From Roseiarcus sp036513315 (GTDB lineage: Bacteria; Pseudomonadota; Alphaproteobacteria; Rhizobiales; Beijerinckiaceae): a stretch of DNA of 64,000 nucleotides. Positions within the stretch are counted from its first letter, which is position 1, and every line of letters starts with the position of its first letter. The notes under the pieces are model-generated. The model was not told where the DNA came from, did not search any database, and worked only from the letters and a program-made list of their open reading frames with translations. The position numbers were made by a program, and so were the translations under genes. The stretch is from the NCBI GenBank assembly GCA_036513315.1, contig DATBZF010000031.1, positions 124,001 to 188,000 on the forward strand. The letters are read 5' to 3'. Positions 8,681 to 19,202 of this stretch are shown one piece after another.

Positions 8681-9952
8681 TTGAACAGGAACTTCATTTA
8701 TGTGATGATTGGCCTGCTGATCGGCATCGTGGTCGGCGTCGCCTGTTTCTATTCCTTCCCCGATAAGGCGACGGCGGCGGACGTCGCGAAATATATGTCC
8801 TTGATCAGCGCCATCTTCCTCAAGCTCATCAAGATGATCATCGGGCCGCTCGTCCTCTCGACGCTGGTCGTCGGCATTGGCCATATGGGCGACGCAGCGA
8901 CTGTCGGCCGCGTCGGCGCCAAGACGATGGGGTGGTTCGTCTCCGCCTCCATCGTTTCGCTGCTGCTCGGCCTGGCGATGGTTAATCTGCTGCAGCCCGG
9001 CGTCGGCATCACGATCGCCGATCAGGGCGCCGCCACCGCCAATCTTTCGACGCAGGCCTTCAGCATCGAGAATTTCGTCGACCATCTCGTGCCCACCTCG
9101 CTGTTCAAGTCGCTCGCCGAGGGCGAGATATTGCAGATCGTCGTCTTCGCGATATTCGCCGGCATTGCCATCATGGCGATGGGCGAACACGGCAAACCGC
9201 TGATCGACCTTGCCGAATCGGTCTCGCAGATGATGCTGAAAATCACCGGCTATGTCATGAAGATGGCGCCCCTCGCCGTCGCCGCCTCGGTCGCCTCGGT
9301 CATCACCAAATCGGGGCCCGGCATCCTGCTCAACTTCGCCAAATTCCTGGGCGGATTCTATCTGACGCTGGTCATTCTCTGGGTGCTTCTCGTCGCGGTG
9401 GGTTATCTCACGCTTGGGTCGCGCATGGTCGATCTCGTCAAGCGGATGCGCGAGCCCTTCCTGCTCGCTTTCTCGACGGCGAGTTCGGAGGCGTCCTATC
9501 CGAAAATTCTCGATCAGCTCGAACGATTCGGCGTTTCAAAGAGGATCGCGAGCTTCGTTCTGCCGCTCGGCTATTCCTTCAATCTCGACGGCACGATGGC
9601 CTATACGACTTTCGCGACGCTGTTCATCGCGCAGGCCTATGGAATCGACATGCCGATCGGCAAGCAATTGCTCATGGCGGCGACTTTGATGATCACGTCA
9701 AAAGGCGTCGCCGGCGTGCCGCGCGCATCATTGGTGGTGATTCTTGCGACGCTGAAGCAATTCGGCATTCCCGAGGCGGGCCTGTTTCTCATCCTCGGCA
9801 TCGATCAGTTCCTCGACATGGGCCGCAGCGCGACCAATGTGATCGGCAATTCGCTTGCGGCGGCGGCAGTCGCCAAATTCGAAAACGATCTGGGGCCGGC
9901 GAAAGACGAGATTGCGGAAGGCAGTCCGATGCCGTTGCCCGCCCATGCCTGA
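8681..9952 (+). CDS. Dicarboxylate/amino acid:cation symporter (DctA/GltP family)
   Basis: Inner-membrane secondary transporter coupling uptake of C4-dicarboxylates or acidic amino acids to H+ or Na+. It has about eight membrane segments and two re-entrant hairpins. The first hairpin is the serine-rich STASSEASYP stretch; the substrate/cation region is NLDGTMAYTTF; the last helix contains DQFLDMGRSATNVIGN with the conserved Asp, Arg and Asn. I chose the TTG at 8681, giving 423 residues, because GGGGAGGGG lies directly upstream and the protein then opens with the first helix. A longer reading from 8600 adds 27 untypical residues. The substrate is unresolved; the next gene, a polar amino-acid binding protein, hints at glutamate or aspartate. 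Confidence 0.88.
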   Translation: MNRNFIYVMIGLLIGIVVGVACFYSFPDKATAADVAKYMSLISAIFLKLIKMIIGPLVLSTLVVGIGHMGDAATVGRVGAKTMGWFVSASIVSLLLGLAMVNLLQPGVGITIADQGAATANLSTQAFSIENFVDHLVPTSLFKSLAEGEILQIVVFAIFAGIAIMAMGEHGKPLIDLAESVSQMMLKITGYVMKMAPLAVAASVASVITKSGPGILLNFAKFLGGFYLTLVILWVLLVAVGYLTLGSRMVDLVKRMREPFLLAFSTASSEASYPKILDQLERFGVSKRIASFVLPLGYSFNLDGTMAYTTFATLFIAQAYGIDMPIGKQLLMAATLMITSKGVAGVPRASLVVILATLKQFGIPEAGLFLILGIDQFLDMGRSATNVIGNSLAAAAVAKFENDLGPAKDEIAEGSPMPLPAHA

Positions 9953-10040
9953 GCGCGGTCGGGCTGTAGCGAGGCAGACGCCGGGAGCGCGGGCGTTGCG
10001 CGCGCTCTTCGAGGGACAGTTACGTGAGAAAGATGTCGCC

Positions 10041-10092
10041 ATGAAAAAGATCCTGCCATTGAAAAAGATCCTGCCATGAATAAGATCCTGGC
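10041..10092 (+). repeat. Three near-identical copies of a translation start region
   Basis: Three 17-base units stand almost head to tail: 10041-10057 (ATGAAAAAGATCCTGCC), 10059-10075 (same but TTG first) and 10076-10092 (ATGAATAAGATCCTGGC), the last being the start of the binding-protein gene. The first ATG opens a 12-codon reading frame (MKKILPLKKILP) that stops at 10077-10079, overlapping the real ATG as ATGA. This looks like a recent tandem duplication of the initiation region. Confidence 0.75.
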
Positions 10093-11026
10093 GCTCGCCG
10101 CCGGACTTCTGACGCTCACCGCCTTTTCGGCCTTCGCCGAGGACACCAACGGCGTCGACCTTACCGCGCCGCCGGCGGCCAACGGCGACATTGCGCCGGC
10201 TGAACTGGCGGGCACGCTTAAGAAAGTGCGCGAGAGCGGCGCCATCACGATCGGATATCGCGAAGCCTCATTTCCATTTTCCTATGTCGCTAACGAAGGG
10301 GCGGCGCCGATCGGTTATTCCATCGACCTTTGCCAGGGCGTCGTCGACGAAATCGTGCGCGAACTGAACGGCGCCGCAGTCCGCATCGACTATCAATTGG
10401 TGACATCCGACACGCGTATGGAGGCGGTTGCCTCTGGCAAGGTCGATCTGGAATGCGGTTCGACGACCGGCAATATCGAGCGGCAGAAGACGGTCGCTTT
10501 TTCGCCGGTGATGTTTGTCGCCGGCACCAAGCTGTTGGCCAAACGCGATTCCGGCGTCAATTCCTACCGCGATTTGCCGGGCAAGGTTCTCGTCGTGACG
10601 GCGGGCACGACCAACGAGACGGCGATGAAGCTGCTCAACCAGAAATACAAGCTCGGCATCAAGATCATCTCGGCGCCCGACCACGAACAATCATATAATC
10701 TGCTTGCCGACGGCAAGGCCGACGCCTTCGCCACCGATGACGTGCTGCTCTACGGGTTCATCGCGCGCAAGAAAGCCGAAGCGACGATGGCGGTGGTCGG
10801 CGACTTCATCACCTATGAGGCCTATGGCCTGATGTTCCGCAAGGACGACCCGCAAATGGCCGCCGCCGTCGCGCGGGCCTATTCCGTGATGGCGCAGGAC
10901 GGCAAACTGGTGGCGACCTACCACAAATGGTTCCTGCAGCCCACGCCGAGCGGCGAAAATATCGATCTGCCGATTTCGCTGCAGCTCACCGAGGCGTGGC
11001 GCGCGCTGGGCGTCGACGACTTCTGA
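10076..11026 (+). CDS. Polar amino acid ABC transporter binding protein (GltI-like)
   Basis: 316-residue periplasmic binding protein of the SBP_bac_3 family. A clean signal peptide occupies residues 1-21 (hydrophobic core, then SAFA before EDT). The family sequence GAITIGYREASFPFSY begins near residue 54 and GYSIDLCQGVV near 80; the middle holds RMEAVASGKVDLECGSTT and the arginine-containing NIERQKTVAFS, which match GltI-type glutamate/aspartate binding proteins. No permease or ATPase lies next door. The gene ends one base before the convergent gbpR stop. The start overlaps a 12-codon upstream frame (see the repeat at 10041), so translation may be coupled to it. Confidence 0.88.
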   Translation: MNKILALAAGLLTLTAFSAFAEDTNGVDLTAPPAANGDIAPAELAGTLKKVRESGAITIGYREASFPFSYVANEGAAPIGYSIDLCQGVVDEIVRELNGAAVRIDYQLVTSDTRMEAVASGKVDLECGSTTGNIERQKTVAFSPVMFVAGTKLLAKRDSGVNSYRDLPGKVLVVTAGTTNETAMKLLNQKYKLGIKIISAPDHEQSYNLLADGKADAFATDDVLLYGFIARKKAEATMAVVGDFITYEAYGLMFRKDDPQMAAAVARAYSVMAQDGKLVATYHKWFLQPTPSGENIDLPISLQLTEAWRALGVDDF

Positions 11027-11027
11027 T

Positions 11028-12029
11028 TTAGGCGCCCCGCGCGACCGCCTCGTTGCGGACGAAATCATAGACCGATTGCGCGGCCGGCGACATTGCGCGA
11101 TTGCGCACCTTGATCAGACTATAGGGCTGGACGACGATCTGAAAATTGGTCGGCAGGATTTCGATGGCGCCGGCGGCCCCGCGCTGCGTCGAAAAGAATT
11201 TGGCGGCCTCGACTGAGATCGGCGCGATCGCGTCGGATTTGGCGACCAGGATGATGGTCAGCGTCAGCGAGGATGTGTTGGAAAGCCGGTCGGGCACGGA
11301 CAGGTTCTTGGCGAGGAACATATTCTCGACCGTGCGGCGCAGCGGCGTGCCGCGCGTCTGCATCACCCAATCGTAGACGTTGAGCTGGCTGAGCTGGACC
11401 GGGCTATAGGCGAGAAGCGGGTGGCCGGCGCGCACGATCAGGCACGCTTCCTCGACGCCGATGGTCAGGCAATCGAACAGGGCGGGATCCAGCTCGTCGG
11501 GCACGCGTGCGATGATGAAATCGAGCCGCGAGGCGAGAAGCTCCCTCGCCAGAGCATTGCTGGTGTCGATCTTCATGTTGAGTTCGATGCGCGGAAAAAT
11601 CGATCGGATCTTGCCAATCGCCGGCGCGGCCAGATCGATGGCGGGGGCCGTCACCGCGCCGAGCGCCACCGAGCCGCTTCGGCCGGTCCGCATGTCGATG
11701 ATCTCCTGTTCGGCTTGCAGCAATTGCAGCAGAACCGAACGGGCGTGCCGCGCGAGCGACAGGCCGAGCGGCGTCAGCCGCACGCCGCGCGACAGCCGCT
11801 CGCAAAGCTGCGCGTTGAGCAGCGATTCCATTTCGCCGATCATGCGCGAGGCGGCGGGCTGCGAAATGTTCATCGCGGCGGCGGCGGCGCTGACCATTTC
11901 ATGTTCTTCGAGCGCGACGATCATGCGCAGGTGCGACATTTTCAGCCGGCCCGTCGGCAATGGCTTGTTGGCCCGCGGCGGCGGGGCGGCGAGATCGAAG
12001 CCCGGCGAAGTCCTATTCTCGTCATCCAT
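11028..12029 (-). CDS. gbpR: LysR-family regulator of the chvE sugar locus
   Basis: LysR-type activator of 333 residues from the ATG at 12029. The helix-turn-helix is at about residues 30-90 (HLRMIVALEEHEMVSAAAAA, then ISQPAASRMIGEME); the remainder is the periplasmic-binding-like sensor domain. In Agrobacterium and Azospirillum the regulator divergent from chvE is GbpR, which controls chvE in response to sugars; orientation, spacing and sequence type match, and the symbol rests on that. Reading further upstream to 12110 would run through the AT-rich promoter region, so I prefer 12029. A T-N11-A box stands 39-51 bases upstream. Confidence 0.85.
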   Translation of the reverse strand: MDDENRTSPGFDLAAPPPRANKPLPTGRLKMSHLRMIVALEEHEMVSAAAAAMNISQPAASRMIGEMESLLNAQLCERLSRGVRLTPLGLSLARHARSVLLQLLQAEQEIIDMRTGRSGSVALGAVTAPAIDLAAPAIGKIRSIFPRIELNMKIDTSNALARELLASRLDFIIARVPDELDPALFDCLTIGVEEACLIVRAGHPLLAYSPVQLSQLNVYDWVMQTRGTPLRRTVENMFLAKNLSVPDRLSNTSSLTLTIILVAKSDAIAPISVEAAKFFSTQRGAAGAIEILPTNFQIVVQPYSLIKVRNRAMSPAAQSVYDFVRNEAVARGA

Positions 12030-12067
12030 TTGACAACCCAATCTTGTGATAATTGCCAATTTAAGAC

Positions 12068-12080
12068 TGGTATTATACCA
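12068..12080. promoter_or_regulatory. LysR-type T-N11-A box between gbpR and chvE
   Basis: TGGTATTATACCA is a perfect 6-1-6 inverted repeat of the T-N11-A form bound by LysR-type regulators. It lies in an AT-rich patch of an otherwise GC-rich 237-base divergent gap, 39 bases from the gbpR start and 186 from chvE, and is the best candidate GbpR site. I could not place a convincing -35/-10 pair for chvE. Confidence 0.65.
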
Positions 12081-12266
12081 ATTAATTATAGTTGACGACG
12101 CGTAACGCATTTGACTGTCATATCAATATCAAACAACGTATGAGCCACGGGCGCGCTGGCGCCGGCTTTTGGCTGTACCGCGCCAGGACCGGCTCTTTGA
12201 CCCGCTAGCACGGGCGCGCAACGTGCACGCGCAACAAAACTTGGTTCATCTGGGAGGAATTCAGTG

Positions 12267-13331
12267 ATGAAGTTCAAAACAATCGCCGCCGCCGTGGCGC
12301 TTGGGCTGGTCGCCCTGGCGGGAACGGCGCAGGCCGAGGACAAGGGCACGATCGGCATTTCGATGCCCACGAAATCTTCGGCGCGCTGGATCGCCGACGG
12401 CGACAACATGGTCAAGGTGTTGCAGTCCAAGGGCTATAAGACCGACCTGCAATATGCCGACAACGACATTCCCAACCAGCTCGCGCAGGTTGAGAACATG
12501 ATCACCAAGAAGGAAAAAGTGCTGGTGATCGCCGCCATCGACGGCACGACGCTGTCGGACGCGTTGCAGAAGGCCGCCGACGCCGGCATCAAGGTCATTT
12601 CCTATGACCGCCTGATCGTCGGTTCGCCCAATGTCGACTATTACGCGACCTTCGATAATTTCCAGGTCGGCGTTCTCCAGGCCGGCACCCTCGTCAAGGG
12701 CCTCGGCCTCGACGCCGGCAAGAACGGCCCATTCAACATCGAATTGTTCGGCGGTTCGGCTGACGACACCAACGCCTTCTATTTCTACAACGGCGCCATG
12801 TCGGTCCTGCAACCCTATATCGACAGCGGCAAGCTGGTCGTACAGAGCAAGCAGATGGGCATGGACAAGGTTTCAACGCTTCGTTGGGACGCCGCCGTCG
12901 CCCAGGCGCGCATGGACAACCTGCTCAGCGCCTTCTACACCAAGAAGCGTGTCGACGCCGTTCTGTCGCCTTATGACGGCCTGAGCATCGGCATCATCTC
13001 CGCGCTCAAGGGCGTCGGCTACGGCTCCAAGGACCAGCCGATGCCGATCATCTCGGGCCAGGACGCCGAAGTGCCTTCGGTGAAGTCGATCATTGCTCAC
13101 GAGCAATATTCGACGATCTTCAAGGACACGCGCGAACTCGCCAAGGTCGCGGCGGGAATGGTCGACGCCGTTCTTTCCGGCGGCAAGCCTGAGATCAACG
13201 ACACCAAGACCTACAACAACAAGGTCAAGATCGTTCCGTCCTACCTCCTGAAGCCGGTTGCGGTGGACGCCACCAATTGGAAGGCCGCGCTGATCGACAC
13301 TGGCTATTACAAGGCCGATCAATTCCAATGA
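12267..13331 (+). CDS. chvE: Multiple sugar-binding periplasmic protein ChvE
   Basis: Periplasmic aldose-binding protein of 354 residues. In Agrobacterium ChvE binds glucose, galactose, arabinose and sugar acids, feeds the Ggu transporter and presents sugar to VirA. The signal peptide covers about residues 1-23 (GTAQA before EDKGTIGIS). Ligand-fold signatures include IGISMPTKSSARWIADGD, YADNDIPNQLAQVENM and YDRLIVGSPNVDYY. The ATG at 12267 has GGAGGA eight bases upstream; a GTG at 12264 is also possible. A strong terminator follows, which should make ChvE far more abundant than the membrane components. No virA/virG is present here, so plain sugar uptake or chemotaxis is the likely role. Confidence 0.93.
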   Translation: MKFKTIAAAVALGLVALAGTAQAEDKGTIGISMPTKSSARWIADGDNMVKVLQSKGYKTDLQYADNDIPNQLAQVENMITKKEKVLVIAAIDGTTLSDALQKAADAGIKVISYDRLIVGSPNVDYYATFDNFQVGVLQAGTLVKGLGLDAGKNGPFNIELFGGSADDTNAFYFYNGAMSVLQPYIDSGKLVVQSKQMGMDKVSTLRWDAAVAQARMDNLLSAFYTKKRVDAVLSPYDGLSIGIISALKGVGYGSKDQPMPIISGQDAEVPSVKSIIAHEQYSTIFKDTRELAKVAAGMVDAVLSGGKPEINDTKTYNNKVKIVPSYLLKPVAVDATNWKAALIDTGYYKADQFQ

Positions 13332-13348
13332 GCCTGAATTAACCACGG

Positions 13349-13385
13349 CCCCCGCGCATTAAACGCGCGGGGGTTTTTCGTTTTT
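13349..13385 (+). terminator. Rho-independent terminator after chvE
   Basis: A perfect 9-base GC stem (CCCCCGCGC at 13349-13357 with its complement at 13365-13373) and 7-base loop are followed by TTTTTCGTTTTT. It lies between the binding-protein gene and gguA, a usual position for partial termination in ABC sugar operons. Confidence 0.9.
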
Positions 13386-13446
13386 AGCTGGCGTCGCCTG
13401 TCTTTTTGCGTCAATCATGGCTCAGGGCGGGCTAGAGAGTTTGCCG

Positions 13447-14978
<1,532 letters not shown>

Positions 14979-14982
<4 letters not shown>

Positions 14983-16226
14983 AACACGAAGCGATCGCGG
15001 CCCCCGGGCCCGAACAGGCCAAGGCCGGCTTCTGGAAGGACAGCCTGCGTGACTATGGGCTGTTGTTTTCCCTGCTCGTGATCATGGGCTTCTTTTACTT
15101 CCTGACCGACGGCATATCGCTCGCGCCGCTCAATGTGACCAACCTCATTTTGCAGAACAGCTATGTTGTCATCATGGCGCTCGGCATGCTGCTGATCATC
15201 GTCGGCGGCAATATTGATCTTTCCGTCGGCTCGATCGTCGGCTTCGTCGGCGCGATCGCCGCCACGCTGATGGTCGGATTTCATTTTCCCGGGCTGGACA
15301 TCGACGTCAAAGTCCCGTGGCAGGCGGTGATTCTGATCGCGCTCGTTCTCGGCGGCGCCATCGGCGCGGCGCAGGGCTATTTCGTCGCCTTCAGCAAGAT
15401 ACCTTCGTTCATCGTGACGCTCGGCGGCATGCTGATCTTCCGCGGTCTGACCGGCAATATGCTGCTCGGCCAGTTCGTCGGCCCGTTCCCGAAATCGTTC
15501 CAGAACATCAGCGCCGGCTTCATTCCTGATTTTGACGATTTCGAACTCTTCAAACCGCTTGTCGGTGGTTCGAATTTTCACTGGGGCTCGATGATCGTCG
15601 GCATCATTGGCGCCGCGGTGCTGATTTATACCGGGGTGCGTCGCTGGAGCCGTTCGCGCGCCGGAGCGATGGAGACGGAGCCCTTCGCCCTCTTCATCGG
15701 CAAGAATGCGATTTTCGCGTTGTTGATCCTGTTCTTCAGCTATCAGCTCGCCTCCTACAAGGGGCTGCCCGAAGTGCTCATCATCATGGGCGTGCTGATC
15801 CTCATCTACGCCTTTGTGACCACGCGCATGACGATCGGCCGGCGCATCTACGCGCTCGGCGGCAATAGGCTGGCGGCGCAGCTTTCCGGCATCCGGACCG
15901 ATCGGCTGACCTTCTTCACCTTCGTCAATATGGGCGTTCTGGCCGGCCTTGCCGGCCTGATCGTCGCCGCGCGGCTCAATTCGGCGACGCCGAGCGCCGG
16001 CCAGTCCTTTGAGCTCGACGTCATCGCCGCCTGTTTCATCGGCGGCGCTTCCGCGTCGGGCGGCGTCGGCAAGGTGATGGGCGTCGTCATCGGCGCTTTC
16101 GTCATGGGCGTGATGAACAACGGCATGTCGATCTACGGCCTCGGCATCTACTGGCAGATGGTCGTCAAGGGCGTCGTTCTGCTGTCGGCGGTCTATATCG
16201 ACGTCTACCAGAAGAGCAAGGGCTGA
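14979..16226 (+). CDS. gguB: Sugar ABC transporter permease GguB
   Basis: 415-residue inner-membrane permease of the XylH/RbsC/GguB family with about ten predicted helices. Family signatures are LGMLLIIVGGNIDLSVGS near residues 67-84, FSKIPSFIVTLGGMLIFRG near 137-155 and YALGGNRLAAQLSGI near 291. It opens inside the gguA stop (ATGA), so the two are translationally coupled and should form the GguA2-GguB2 complex fed by ChvE. In Agrobacterium a third gene, gguC, follows; here the convergent kinase gene ends only 12 bases downstream, so gguC is absent at this site. Confidence 0.92.
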
Positions 16227-16238
16227 GCGCCTCGCGGC

Positions 16239-17273
16239 TCACGGGCCTTTCTCGACGATCTCCATCGCCAGACGCGCCATCAACGGCACGGCTTCGCCCA
16301 TCTTGCGGGCGCGTTCGGGATTGGAAGCATTGCCGTCCAGCGAGCGCTTGTAGACGCCCTGGACGATGGCGGCGACGCGAAAGAAGCTGAACGCCAGCAG
16401 GAACGCCCAATCGGGGATTGCGGCGATGCCGGCGCGGCGGCAATAGGCGGCGACATAGTCGGCTTCGCTGGGAATGCCAAGCGCGACGCGGTCGAGATCG
16501 GCAAGGCCGCGCGACTCGCCCGCATTGGGCAGGCGCCATTGCATGCATTGATAGGCGAGATCGGCGAAGGGATGGCCGAGCGTCGACAATTCCCAATCGA
16601 GTACGGCGAGCAGGCGCGCATCGTCCTTGGCGAAGATCATATTGTCGATACGCCAGTCGCCGTGAACAAGCGCCACTTTGCCGTCGTCGGCGGGAACATG
16701 GGCGCCGAGCCAGACGATCAGCCGGTCCATTTCAGCATGGACGGTGGTTTCGCTGGCGCGATATTGTTCGCCCCAGCGCTGCAATTGGCGGGCGAAATAA
16801 TTGCCGGGCTTGCCATAGTCGCTGAGGCCCGCCGCGACGACATCGACGCCGTGCAATTGGGCGAGCCCCGCGTTCATCGAATCGTAGATCGCGCCGCGCT
16901 CGCCGGGCGCCATTCCCGGCAATGCGGGGTCCCACAGGATGCGCCCCTCGACATGGGCCATCAGATAGAAGACCGAGCCGATGACGCTTTCGTCCTCGCA
17001 CAGCGCCAGCGCGCGCGGCGCGGGAAAGCCGCAGCCTTCGAGCGCGCGAAGCACGCGATATTCGCGTTCGACCATATGCGCCGATTTCAGCAATTTTCCC
17101 GGCGGCTTGCGACGCATGACATAGCGCCGCGCCGGCGTCTCGATCAGATAGGTCGGATTCGATTGGCCGGTCGGGAACTTGGTCGCCTTCAATGGGCCCG
17201 CGAATCCCTCGATATGCGCTTGCGCCCAGCCCTCGAGGCGCGCGGCGTCTAGCGGCAAAGCCTCGTTCGTCAT
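16239..17273 (-). CDS. Aminoglycoside phosphotransferase-fold kinase (ACAD10/11 kinase-like)
   Basis: 344-residue member of the APH/choline kinase fold. Visible landmarks are the N-lobe Lys region YVMRRKPPG, the catalytic loop VHGDWRIDNMIF near residues 203-214 (Asp in HGD, Asn in DN) and the metal-binding DWE of LAVLDWELSTLGHPFADLAY. This subfamily is fused to an acyl-CoA dehydrogenase in animal ACAD10/11, where it phosphorylates 4-hydroxyacyl-CoA; LvaA of the levulinate pathway is a bacterial relative. The upstream acyl-CoA dehydrogenase gene overlaps it by four bases, so the two probably act in sequence. The hydroxyacyl-CoA substrate is inferred. It is not expected to be an antibiotic-resistance gene. 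Confidence 0.85.
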   Translation of the reverse strand: MTNEALPLDAARLEGWAQAHIEGFAGPLKATKFPTGQSNPTYLIETPARRYVMRRKPPGKLLKSAHMVEREYRVLRALEGCGFPAPRALALCEDESVIGSVFYLMAHVEGRILWDPALPGMAPGERGAIYDSMNAGLAQLHGVDVVAAGLSDYGKPGNYFARQLQRWGEQYRASETTVHAEMDRLIVWLGAHVPADDGKVALVHGDWRIDNMIFAKDDARLLAVLDWELSTLGHPFADLAYQCMQWRLPNAGESRGLADLDRVALGIPSEADYVAAYCRRAGIAAIPDWAFLLAFSFFRVAAIVQGVYKRSLDGNASNPERARKMGEAVPLMARLAMEIVEKGP

Positions 17274-18502
17274 TGCGGCGGCTTGTTGGAATAGCGCTTC
17301 AATTCGTTCTTGGCGATGACGCGCCGATGAACAGCGTCCGGCCCGTCGGCCAGGCGCAAGGTGCGCACATGAACCCACATATTGGCGAGCGGGAAATCCT
17401 GGCTGACGCCGGCGCCGCCGTGCATCTGCACCGCCTGGTCGATCACTTCGAGCGCGACGCGCGGCGCGATCACCTTAATCTGCGAGATCAGCGGCGCGGC
17501 GGCGCGCACGCCCTGCGTATCCATTGTCCAGGCGGCCTTCAGGCACAAGAGCCGCGCCATTTCGATCGACATGCGGCATTCCGCGATAATGTCGTGATTG
17601 GCGCCGAGCGCGACGAGCTTTTGTCCGAAAGCTTCGCGCGCCTGCGCGCGCCGGCACATCGCCTCCAGCGCCCGCTCGGCCTGGCCGATCGCGCGCATGC
17701 AATGATGAATGCGTCCGGGTCCGAGCCGCCCTTGTGCGATCTCGAAGCCTCGACCCGGCCCCAATATCATCGCGTCACGCGGTACGCGCACATCGGTGAA
17801 CCGAATGTGCAGATGGCCATGCGGCGCATCGTCCGCGCCATAGACTTTCATTGCGCGCAGCTTCTCGATGCCCTTGGTCGCGGCGGGGACGAGCAGCATC
17901 GAATGGCGCGCATGTTTGGCCGCGTCGGGGTCGGTCAAGGCCATCACGATATAGAGCGAGCAGCGCGGATCGCCGGCTCCCGACGACCACCATTTCTCGC
18001 CGTTCAGCACCCATGCGTCGCCGTCCAGGCGCGCCGACATTGCAATATTGGTGGCGTCCGAGGAAGCGACGCCCGGCTCGGTCATCAGATAGGCCGAGCG
18101 GGCGCGTCCTTCGAGCAGGTCGGGCAGCCAGCGCGCCTTCTGCTCGGCCGAGCCGAAGCGCTCCAGCACTTCCATATTGCCGGTGTCGGGCGCCGAGCAA
18201 TTGAACACTTCGGAGGCAAGCGGCGACCAGCCCATTTCTTCGGCGAGATAGGCATATTCGACGGCGGTGAGGCCGAAGCCCTTGTCGGAATCGGTCAGCC
18301 AGAAATTCCACAGGCCCTGCGAACGCGCGCGCGCTTTCAGATCGGCGAATATCTTGACCATCCGGGCCGTCGGTTTGAACCGGTCGCCGTCGCGGCCGAC
18401 TTCGGCCTCATATTCGGCTTCGATCGGCATGATCTCGTCGCGCACCATCGCGCGCACGGCGCCGATCAGCGGGCGCACCTTTTCGGTAATGCCGAGATCC
18501 AT
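17270..18502 (-). CDS. Acyl-CoA dehydrogenase (ACAD10/11-like)
   Basis: FAD-dependent acyl-CoA dehydrogenase of 410 residues. The N-terminal helical domain starts at MDLGITEKVR; the middle domain has YLMTEPGVASSDATNI near residue 136 and WVLNGEKWWSSGAGDPRC, both typical FAD-contacting stretches; the C-terminal domain ends with VHVRTLRLADGPDAVHRR. The form closest to the ACAD10/11 group has this VRTLRLADGPDEVH-type ending. GGGAGG lies about six bases before the ATG at 18502. With the kinase encoded downstream it probably converts a phosphorylated 4-hydroxyacyl-CoA to an enoyl-CoA ready for beta-oxidation (inferred from ACAD11 and the Lva pathway). Confidence 0.87.
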   Translation of the reverse strand: MDLGITEKVRPLIGAVRAMVRDEIMPIEAEYEAEVGRDGDRFKPTARMVKIFADLKARARSQGLWNFWLTDSDKGFGLTAVEYAYLAEEMGWSPLASEVFNCSAPDTGNMEVLERFGSAEQKARWLPDLLEGRARSAYLMTEPGVASSDATNIAMSARLDGDAWVLNGEKWWSSGAGDPRCSLYIVMALTDPDAAKHARHSMLLVPAATKGIEKLRAMKVYGADDAPHGHLHIRFTDVRVPRDAMILGPGRGFEIAQGRLGPGRIHHCMRAIGQAERALEAMCRRAQAREAFGQKLVALGANHDIIAECRMSIEMARLLCLKAAWTMDTQGVRAAAPLISQIKVIAPRVALEVIDQAVQMHGGAGVSQDFPLANMWVHVRTLRLADGPDAVHRRVIAKNELKRYSNKPPQ

Positions 18503-18662
18503 CCGATCCTCCCTGGACTTTTGTTCCACCCGAAGTTGACCCGCAATTGCTTCATCGCGCAAGAGGACCGAAGGCCCGTTGCTAGGCGATGCAAACTGGC
18601 GTCAATCCTCATCGATCCCGAAGCGCGCTTGCCCTCGCATCCGTCGAGACGAGCGCCGCGGC

Positions 18663-19202
18663 TTATTTCGGGAAGGGAACCGGGCTATCCGACAGGGTCT
18701 GCAGATAGGCCAGGATGTCGGCGCGCTTGTGCTCCTCCGACTCGCCGGGGAAGGTCATCTTGGTGCCCGGCTCCATCGTCTTCGGGCTCTTGATGAAAGT
18801 GAAAATCCTGTCGTAGGTCCAGTCCCCGCCCATGCCCTTCAGGACATCGGAATAGGCAAAGCCGGCGATCGAAGCGACCGGCCGTCCAACGACGCCATAG
18901 AGCGGCGGGCCAACCTTGGCGGGTCCGCCCTTGTCGAAGCTGTGGCAGGCCTGGCACGGTTTGGTGTCGGACTCGCCCTTCTTGGCGTCCGCCTTGGCCA
19001 ATAGGCCGGGCAGCGGATCGTCGGGCGCGGCGGCGGGGGGCGCCGCGGCGGGGGCGCCCTCCTCGGCCGCTGGAAGCGCATAACCGGCCTTGTTCGCCTT
19101 ATGCGGCGCGAAAATCGCGCTGCTGAAGATTCCCAGCGCCATTGTCGCCAACAAGGTTCCAAGCACAGCCAAGGCGAGCTTATTGGAATTTGTCGTTTCC
19201 AT
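18663..19202 (-). CDS. cycM: Membrane-anchored cytochrome c (CycM type)
   Basis: 179-residue class I cytochrome c tethered by an uncleaved N-terminal helix (residues about 8-30). A proline/alanine-rich linker (about 45-65) leads to the haem domain with CQACH near residue 83 and the distal Met in GTKMTFPG near 148. In Bradyrhizobium and relatives CycM carries electrons from the bc1 complex to the aa3 oxidase. The tether plus 100-residue haem domain and its length match CycM well. It diverges from kdsB with 161 bases between. Confidence 0.9.
   Translation of the reverse strand: METTNSNKLALAVLGTLLATMALGIFSSAIFAPHKANKAGYALPAAEEGAPAAAPPAAAPDDPLPGLLAKADAKKGESDTKPCQACHSFDKGGPAKVGPPLYGVVGRPVASIAGFAYSDVLKGMGGDWTYDRIFTFIKSPKTMEPGTKMTFPGESEEHKRADILAYLQTLSDSPVPFPK

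Noticed and set aside
12081..12140. TTGACG/TTGACT promoter candidates upstream of chvE
   Set aside because: No -10 element with acceptable spacing follows either hexamer.
16239..17273. Aminoglycoside resistance kinase
   Set aside because: The fold is shared, but the subfamily and the coupled acyl-CoA dehydrogenase point to hydroxyacyl-CoA metabolism.
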